From Rhynchopus sp. YZ270_cl-10 (taxonomy: Eukaryota; Euglenozoa; Diplonemea; Diplonemida; Diplonemidae), in NCBI GenBank assembly GCA_964035575.1, contig OZ037873.1, forward strand, positions 372,001 through 436,000: a stretch of DNA of 64,000 bases. Direction: 5' to 3'. Below the pieces are notes generated by a model. That model was not told where the DNA came from, made no database searches, and saw only the letters and a program-made list of their open reading frames with translations. Below, in pieces: positions 55,837 through 64,000 of this stretch; the stretch's first letter is position 1; every line of letters begins with the position of its first letter. The translations under genes were made by a program, and so were the position numbers.

Positions 55837-56126
55837 CTTCAGGTACCCATCGCTCTCCCCACCCCTCCTCCCCTTGTCGTCGCATTTGCCTGTGCCGCAA
55901 TCGGGTGTGCTTAGGGTACTACATCGGGCCACGGGCAGGGGCTGAGTCTGGGGGTTGTCGTGGCAGAAAAATAAACTAGTGAGTAGGGCACGAGTAGTAC
56001 GTTCCCACATTGCGTAACGTATCTTACTTGCATATGGGGATAAGGGGGGTTAAATGGTAGTACAGGTGGCTCGCATCGGGGGTGTCGCTACGCACCCGTC
56101 TACTTTACAGTGACTGCTGCCGAAAA

Positions 56127-56630
56127 GTGGAACGCAACGAACGCAACGCATGCAACGCAACGCAACCGATGTGTACGTTACGATCTGTATGCAACGCACG
56201 CAACGCAACCGATGTGTACGTTACGATCTGTATGCAACGAACGCAACGCATGCAACGCAACGCAACCGATGCGTACGTTACGATCTGTATGCAACGCACG
56301 CAACGCAACCGATGTGTACGTAGCGATCTGTATGCAACGAACGCAACGCATACAACGCAACGCAACCGATGTGTACGTTACGATCTGTATGCAACGAACG
56401 CAACGCATGCAACGCAACGCAACCGATGTGTACGTTACGATCTGTATGCAACGAACGCAACGCATGCAACGCAACGCAACCGATGCGTACGTTACGATCT
56501 GTATGCAACGCACGCAACGCAACCGATGTGTACGTAGCGATCTGTATGCAACGAACGCAACGCATACAACGCAACGCAACCGATGTGTACGTTACGATCT
56601 GTATGCAACGAACGCAACGCAACCAACGCA
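56127..56630 (+). repeat. 57/43-bp satellite array of L element 12, right part
   Basis: The array resumes after the LINE fragment, as at 16797 in L2, and leads into the trailer and a G-rich tract (about 56946-57002). Confidence 0.9.
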
Positions 56631-57024
56631 ACGAGTGGTTACAACCCCCCACGCATGGTTCTCACAGCGCGCTGGCACGTTACCCAAGCCGCAAACCCGG
56701 TTACCTGCCTTAAAAACCGGGTTTTTGGCCAAAACGCCTGTTTTGCCTGTAGAACCCTGTAGAAGCCTTAAGAAACACGTGTAAAAAAGGGGTACTCGCG
56801 ACACCCTGGTTTCAGGGTCTGTCAGGGTTTGGAGGTCTTTGCTTCAGAGAAAGTCTCCTAAAAACCTCCTATCTTCCCAAGAATCCACTTTTTTGACCTC
56901 TTTCGAGGTTTAGAGACCTGAAAAAAAATGCCCGAACCCCACCTTGGGGGGGGGGGGGGGGGAGGGTGCCTGAGAGGGGGGGTGGGTGGGTGGGTGGGTG
57001 GGAGGTGATCAGCAACCTTAAAGA

Positions 57025-58321
57025 TTTAGTTTTTTTTGGCAATCCTTAACACTCCTGGCTGGTGTGGTTGATAAACGCAACCGAACACCACGAAACGGAT
57101 CCGCTCTATACGTTACGATCCGTATGCAACCAAAGCATGCAACGCAACGCAACCGATGCGTACGTTACGATCTGTATGCAACGCACGCAACGCAACCGAT
57201 GTGTACGTAACGATCAGAACGCAACGAACGCAACGCAACCGATGTGTACGTTACGATTTGTATGCAACGAACGCAACGCATGCAACGCAACGCAACCGAT
57301 GTGTACGTTACGATCTGTATGCAACGAACGCAACGCATGCAACGCAACGCAACCGATGTGTACGTTACGATCTGTATGCAACGCACGCAACGCAACCGAT
57401 GTGTACGTTACGATCTGTATGCAACGAACGCAACGCAACCGATGTGTACGTAGCGATCTGTATGCAACGAACGCAACGCATACAACGCAACGCAACCGAT
57501 GCGTACGTTACGATCTGTATGCAACGAACGCAACGCATGCAACGCAACGCAACCGATGTGTACGTTACGATCTGTATGCAACGCACGCAACGCAACCGAT
57601 GTGTACGTTACGATCTGTATGCAACGAACGCAACGCATGCAACGCAACGCAACCGATGCGTACGTTACGATCTGTATGCAACGAACGCAACGCAACCGAT
57701 GTGTACGTAGCGATCTGTATGCAACGAACGCAACGCATGCAACGCAACGCAACCGATGTGTACGTTACGATCTGTATGCAACGAACGCAACGCAACCGAT
57801 GTGTACGTAGCGATCTGTCTGCAACGAACGCAACGCATGCAACACAACGTAACCGATGCATACGTTACGATCTGTATGCAACGAACGCAACGCAACCAAC
57901 GCAACGAGTGGTTACAAACCCCCACGCATGGTTCTCACAGCGCGCTGGCACGTTTCCCAAGCCGCAAACCCGGTTACCCGCCTGAAAAACCGGGTTTCTG
58001 GCCAAAACGCCTGTTTTGCCTGTAGAACCCTGTAGAAGCCTTAAGAAACACGTGTAAAAAAGGGGTACTCGCGACACCCTGGTTTCAGGGTCTGTCAGGG
58101 TTTGGAGGTCTTTGCTTCAGAGAAAGTCTCCTAAAAACCTCCTATCTTCCCAAGAATCCACTTTTTTGACCTCTTTCGAGGTTTAGAGACCTGAAAAAAA
58201 ATGCCCGAACCCCACCTTGGGGGGGGGGGGGGGGGGAGGGTGCCTGAGAGGGGGGGTGGGTGGGTGGGTGGGTGGGAGGTGATCAGCAACCTTAAAGACC
58301 TTAACACCGAGAGTTAAGGAA
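57025..58321 (+). mobile_element. L-type element 15 (duplicate of L element 3)
   Basis: Leader, array about 57140-57900, trailer, G-rich tract. The terminal hairpin carries one mismatch (gagagttaagg for gagtgttaagg), a mark private to this copy. Confidence 0.8.
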
Positions 58322-60205
58322 TTTAGTTTTTTTTGGCAATCCTTAACACTCCTGGCTGGTGTGGTTGATAAACGCAACCGAACACCACGAAACGGATCCG
58401 CTCTATACGTTACGATCCGTATGCAACCAAAGCATGCAACGCAACGCAACCGATGCGTACGTTACGATCTGTATGCAACGCACGCAACGCAACCGATGTG
58501 TACGTAACGATCAGAACGCAACGAACGCAACGCAACCGATGTGTACGTTACGATCTGTATGCAACGAACGCAACGCATACAACGCAACGCAACCGATGTG
58601 TACGTTACGATCTGTATGCAACGAACGCAACGCATGCAACGCAACGCAACCGATGCGTACGTTACGATCTGTATGCAACGAACGCAACGCATGCAACGCA
58701 ACGCAACCGATGTGTACGTTACGATCTGTATGCAACGCACGCAACGCAACCGATGTGTACGTTACGATCTGTATGCAACGCACGCAACGCAACCGATGTG
58801 TACGTTACGATCTGTATGCAACGAACGCAACGCATACAACGCAACGCAACCGATGTGTACGTTACGATCTGTATGCAACGAACGCAACGCATGCAACGCA
58901 ACGCAACCGATGTGTACGTTACGATCTGTATGCAACGCACGCAACGCAACCGATGTGTACGTTACGATCTGTATGCAACGAACGCAACGCATGCAACGCA
59001 ACGCAACCGATGTGTACGTTACGATCTGTATGCAACGCACGCAACGCAACCGATGTGTACGTTACGATCTGTATGCAACGAACGCAACGCATGCAACGCA
59101 ACGCAACCGATGTGTACGTTACGATCTGTATGCAACGCACGCAACGCAACCGATGTGTACGTTACGATCTGTATGCAACGAACGCAACGCATACAACGCA
59201 ACGCAACCGATGTGTACGTAGCGATCTGTATGCAACGAACGCAACGCATACAACGCAACGCAACCGATGTGTACGTTACGATCTGTATGCAACGAACGCA
59301 ACGCATGCAACGCAACGCAACCGATGTGTACGTTACGATCTGTATGCAACGCACGCAACGCAACCGATGTGTACGTTACGATCTGTATGCAACGAACGCA
59401 ACGCATACAACGCAACGCAACCGATGTGTACGTAGCGATCTGTATGCAACGAACGCAACGCATACAACGCAACGCAACCGATGTGTACGTAGCGATCTGT
59501 ATGCAACGAACGCAACGCATACAACGCAACGCAACCGATGTGTACGTTACGATCTGTATGCAACGCACGCAACGCAACCGATGTGTACGTTACGATCTGT
59601 ATGCAACGAACGCAACGCAACCGATGTGTACGTAGCGATCTGTCTGCAACGAACGCAACGCATGCAACACAACGTAACCGATGCATACGTTACGATCTGT
59701 ATGCAACGAACGCAACGCATACAACGCAACGCAACCGATGTGTACGTTACGATCTGTATGCAACGAACGCAACGCAACCAACGCAACGAGTGGTTACAAA
59801 CCCCCACGCATGGTTCTCACAGCGCGCTGGCACGTTTCCCAAGCCGCAAACCCGGTTACCCGCCTGAAAAACCGGGTTTCTGGCCAAAACGCCTGTTTTG
59901 CCTGTAGAACCCTGTAGAAGCCTTAAGAAACACGTGTAAAAAAGGGGTACTCGCGACACCCTGGTTTCAGGGTCTGTCAGGGTTTGGAGGTCTTTGCTTC
60001 AGAGAAAGTCTCCTAAAAACCTCCTATCTTCCCAAGAATCCACTTTTTTGACCTCTTTCGAGGTTTAGAGACCTGAAAAAAAATGCCCGAACCCCACCTT
60101 GGGGGGGGGGGGGGGGGGGGAGGGTGCCTGAGAGGGGGGGTGGGTGGGTGGGTGGGTGGGAGGTGATCAGCAACCTTAAAGACCTTAACACCGAGTGTTA
60201 AGGAA
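58322..60205 (+). mobile_element. L-type element 16 (duplicate of L element 4)
   Basis: Leader, array about 58430-59775, trailer, G-rich tract and hairpin 60183-60203. One extra 57-bp monomer sits between the usual last monomer and the trailer (about 59708-59765), unlike L4 and L8. Confidence 0.8.
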
Positions 60206-60260
60206 CCTTAACACCGAGTGTTAAGGAACCTTAAAAACCTTAACACAGAGTGTTAAGGAA

Positions 60261-63200
60261 CTCATCCGTTTTAACGCGTCCGTTTCAACGCGTCCGTTTC
60301 AACTCGTCCGTTGCAACGCGTAGGTTGCAACGCGTCCGTTTCAACGCGTTCGTTTCAACGCGTCCGTTTCAACGCGTCCGTTTCAACGCGTTAGTTTCAA
60401 CGCGTTCGTTTCAACGCGTTCGTTTCAACTCATCCGTTTTAACGCGTCCGTTTCAACGCGTCCGTTTCAACTCGTCCGTTGCAACGCGTAGGTTGCAACG
60501 CGTCCGTTTCAACGCGTTCGTTTCAACGCGTCCGTTTCAACGCGTTCGTTTCAACGCGTTCGTTTCAACGCGTTCGTTTCAACGCGTCCGTTTCAACGCG
60601 TTCGTTTCAACGCGTCCGTTTCAAAGCGTCCGTTTCAACGCGTTCGTTTCAAAGCGTCCGTTTCAACGCGTTCGTTTCAACGCGTTCGTTTCAACGCGTT
60701 CGTTTCAAAGCGTCCGTTTCAAAGCGTTCGTTTTAACGGGTCCGTTTCAACGCGTCCGTTTCAACGCGTTCGTTTCAAAGCGTCCTTTTCAAAGCGTTAG
60801 TTTCAACGCGTTCGTTTCAACGCGTCCGTTTCAACGCGTTCGTTTCAACGCGTCCGTTTCAACGCGTTCGTTTCAACGCGTCCGTTTCAACGCGTTAGTT
60901 TCAACGCGTTCGTTTCAACGCGTTCGTTTCAACGCGTCCGTTTCAACGCGTTCGTTTCAACGCGTCCGTTTCAACTCGTCCGTTTCAACGCGTTCGTTTC
61001 AACGCGTTCGTTTCAAAGCGTCCGTTTCAAAGCGTTCGTTTTAACGGGTCCGTTTCAACGCGTCCGTTTCAACGCGTTCGTTTCAAAGCGTCCGTTTCAA
61101 CGCGTCCGTTTCAACGCGTTAGTTTCAACGCGTTCGTTTCAACGCGTTCGTTTCAACTCGTCCGTTGCAACGCGTAGGTTGCAACGCGTCCGTTTCAACG
61201 CGTTCGTTTCAACGCGTTCGTTTCAAAGCGTCCTTTTCAAAGCGTTAGTTTCAACGCGTTCGTTTCAACGCGTCCGTTTCAACGCGTTCGTTTCAACGCG
61301 TTCGTTTCAACGCGTCCGTTTCAACGCGTTCGTTTCAACGCGTTCGTTTCAAAGCGTCCTTTTCAAAGCGTTAGTTTCAACGCGTTCGTTTCAACGCGTC
61401 CGTTTCAACTCGTTCGTTTCAACGCGTTCGTTTCAACGCGTTCGTTTCAACGCGTCCGTTTCAACGCGTTCGTTTCAACGCGTTCGTTTCAACGCGTCCG
61501 TTTCAACGCGTAGGTTTCAACGCGTCCGTTTCAACGCGTTCGTTTCAACGCGTCCGTTTCAACGCGTAGGTTTCAACGCGTCCGTTTCAACGCGTTCGTT
61601 TCAACGCGTCCGTTTCAACGCGTAGGTTTCAACGCGTTCGTTTCAACACGTCCGTTTCAACGCGTTCGTTTCAACGCGTTCGTTTCAACGCGTCCGTTTC
61701 AACGCGTTCGTTTCAACGCGTCCGTTTCAACGCGTAGGTTTCAACGCGTCCGTTTCAACGCGTTCGTTTCAACGCGTCCGTTTCAACGCGTAGGTTTCAA
61801 CGCGTCCGTTTCAACGCGTTCGTTTCAACGCGTCCGTTTCAACGCGTCCGTTTCAACGCGTTCGTTTCAACGCGTCCGTTTCAACGCGTCCGTTTCAACG
61901 CGTCCGTTTCAACGCGTTCGTTTCAACGCGTCCGTTTCAACGCGTTCGTTTCAACGCGTTAGTTTCAACGCGTTCGTTTCAACGCGTCCGTTTCAAAGCG
62001 TCCGTTTCAACGCGTTCGTTTCAACGCGTTCGTTTCAACGCGTTCGTTTCAAAGCGTTCGTTTCAACGCGTCCGTTTCAAAGCGTCCGTTTCAACGCGTT
62101 CGTTTCAACGCGTTCGTTTCAACGCGTTCGTTTCAACGCGTTCGTTTCAAAGCGTTCGTTTCAACGCGTTCGTTTCAACGCGTCCGTTTCAACGCGTCCG
62201 TTTCAACGCGTTCGTTTCAACGCGTCCGTTTCAACGCGTTCGTTTCAACGCGTTCGTTTCAACGCGTTCGTTTCAAAGCGTTCGTTTCAACGCGTTCGTT
62301 TCAACGCGTCCGTTTCAACGCGTCCGTTTCAACGCGTTCGTTTCAACGCGTCCGTTTCAACGCGTTCGTTTCAACGCGTTCGTTTCAACGCGTTCGTTTC
62401 AAAGCGTTCGTTTCAACGCGTCCGTTTCAAAGCGTCCGTTTCAACGCGTTCGTTTCAACGCGTTCGTTTCAACGCGTTCGTTTCAAAGCGTCCGTTTCAA
62501 CGCGTCCGTTTCAACGCGTCCGTTTCAACGCGTCCGTTTCAACGCGTTCGTTTCAACGCGTCCGTTTCAACGCGTCCGTTTCAACGCGTTCGTTTCAACG
62601 CGTTCGTTTCAACGCGTTAGTTTCAACGCGTTCGTTTCAACGCGTTCGTTTCAACGCGTCCGTTTCAACGCGTCCGTTTCAACGCCTCCGTTTCAACGCG
62701 TCCGTTTCAACGCGTCCGTTTCAACGCGTCCGTTTCAACGCGTTCGTTTCAACGCGTCCGTTTCAACGCGTTCGTTTCAACGCGTTAGTTTCAACGCGTT
62801 CGTTTCAACGCGTCCGTTTCAAAGCGTCCGTTTCAACGCGTTCGTTTCAACGCGTTCGTTTCAACGCGTTCGTTTCAAAGCGTTCGTTTCAACGCGTCCG
62901 TTTCAAAGCGTCCGTTTCAACGCGTTCGTTTCAACGCGTTCGTTTCAACGCGTCCGTTTCAAAGCGTCCGTTTCAACGCGTTCGTTTCAACGCGTTCGTT
63001 TCAACGCGTCCGTTTCAACGCGTTCGTTTCAACGCGTCCGTTTCAACGCGTTCGTTTCAACGCGTCCGTTTCAAAGCGTTCGTTTCAACGCGTTCGTTTC
63101 AAAGCGTCCGTTTCAACGCGTTCGTTTCAACGCGTTCGTTTCAACGCGTCCGTTTCAAAGCGTCCGTTTCAACGCGTTCGTTTCAACGCGTCCGTTTCAA

Positions 63201-64000
63201 CGCGTCCGTTTCAACGCGTTCGTTTCAACGCGTTCGTTTCAACGCGTCCGTTTCAACGCGTTCGTTTCAAAGCGTCCGTTTCAACGCGTCCGTTTCAACG
63301 CGTCCGTTTCAAAGCGTCCGTTTCAACGTGTTCGTTTCAAAGCGTCCGTTTCAACGCGTTCGTTTCAACGCGTCCGTTTCAAAGCGTCCGTTTCAACGCG
63401 TTCGTTTCAAAGCGTCCGTTTCAACGCGTTCGTTTCAACGCGTTCGTTTCAACGCGTTCGTTTCAAAGCGTCCGTTTCAACGCGTCCGTTTCAACGCGTC
63501 CGTTTCAACGCGTTCGTTTCAACGCGTCCGTTTCAAAGCGTTCGTTTTAACGGGTCCGTTTCAACGCGTCCGTTTCAACGCGTCCGTTTCAACGCGTTCG
63601 TTTCAACGCGTCCGTTTCAACGCGTTCGTTTCAACGCGTCCGTTTCAAAGCGTTCGTTTTAACGGGTCCGTTTCAACGCGTCCGTTTCAACGCGTCCGTT
63701 TCAACGCGTCCGTTTCAAAGCGTCCGTTTCAACGCGTTCGTTTCAAAGCGTCCGTTTCAACGCGTTCGTTTCAACGCGTTCGTTTCAACGCGTCCGTTTC
63801 AAAGCGTCCGTTTCAACGCGTTCGTTTCAACGCGTCCGTTTCAACGCGTCCGTTTCAACGCGTTCGTTTCAACGCGTTCGTTTCAACGCGTCCGTTTCAA
63901 CGCGTTCGTTTCAAAGCGTCCGTTTCAACGCGTCCGTTTCAACGCGTCCGTTTCAAAGCGTCCGTTTCAACGTGTTCGTTTCAAAGCGTCCGTTTCAACG
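60261..64000 (+). repeat. S14 satellite array 4, running off the window
   Basis: At least about 267 monomers. The first about 1.1 kb match arrays 2 and 3, then the order of variants departs, with internal block duplications (for example around 63240-63340 and 63900-64000). Confidence 0.97.

Larger units (their letters stand above)
37323..56125 (-). mobile_element. LINE 3'UTR fragment, third copy, interrupted
   Basis: The pieces are 37323-37711, 54526-54892 and 55837-56125. Joined, they equal the fragment at 15747-16791, including the A18 tail and truncation point. The first gap holds the F2 element; the second holds L element 14. Confidence 0.8.
36763..60228 (+). mobile_element. L-type element 12 (duplicate of L element 2, hosts the deep nest)
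   Basis: Own sequence is about 36763-37322, 56127-57024 and 60206-60228. Without the insertions it matches L2, including the LINE fragment at the same place. Its array between 36870 and 37322 is shorter than in L2. Confidence 0.7.
33985..60260 (+). mobile_element. K-type element, copy 3 (outer shell of nest R3)
   Basis: Own sequence is 33985-34673, 36679-36762 and 60229-60260. It is interrupted first by two further K elements and then by an L element that holds a very deep nest. The host junctions in S14 match copies 1 and 2. Confidence 0.7.

Overview
The window looks like nuclear DNA of a free-living protist. Its left 7.4 kb hold three long intronless reading frames, all on the minus strand, head to tail, about 300 bp apart, each preceded by a pyrimidine-rich stretch and an AG close to the ATG. 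That layout is typical of Euglenozoa (kinetoplastids and relatives), where polycistronic transcripts are trans-spliced. A LINE with a ribonuclease H domain fits this but does not prove it. No spliced-leader gene, tRNA or rRNA was seen, so the assignment is an inference.

Region 1 (1-7407, minus strand): a large membrane receptor-like protein running off the left edge (two PA domains, two membrane helices, a Cache-like domain, a LamG-like domain), an ankyrin-repeat protein with a basic N-terminal motif, and a WRAP73/WDR8-like WD-repeat protein expected at centrosomes or basal bodies.

Region 2 (7675-8481): a small terminal-inverted-repeat element with a 5-bp target duplication, then about 420 bp with nothing recognisable.

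Region 3 (8904-64000): almost pure repeat. Three kinds of sequence build it. (a) A 14-bp satellite, S14 (monomer gtttcaacgcgtcc), in five arrays. (b) Elements that carry arrays of 57- and 43-bp monomers between a fixed 5' leader and a fixed 3' trailer ending in a perfect hairpin. They insert precisely after an A with no target duplication and resemble non-autonomous Helitron/Helentron-type elements. I call the subfamilies K, L and F2. (c) Insertions: a LINE and its 3'UTR fragments, a family of TIR elements with 7-bp target duplications, and a 440-bp repeat.

The K/L nest plus S14 forms a higher-order repeat of about 9.4 kb, present three times (from 13615, 22980 and 33985). The third copy has been invaded repeatedly. 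Read from outside in, S14 holds a K element, which holds an L element, which holds a LINE 3'UTR fragment, which holds an F2 element, which holds a 5'-truncated LINE, which holds a 10.1-kb composite TIR insertion, which holds another TIR element, which holds an inverted L element. Each level can be delimited by comparison with an empty site elsewhere in the window, by a target duplication, or by matching ends.

Only the three left-hand genes and the LINE ORF look protein-coding. The many long open frames in Region 3 are by-products of satellite monomers that lack stop codons.
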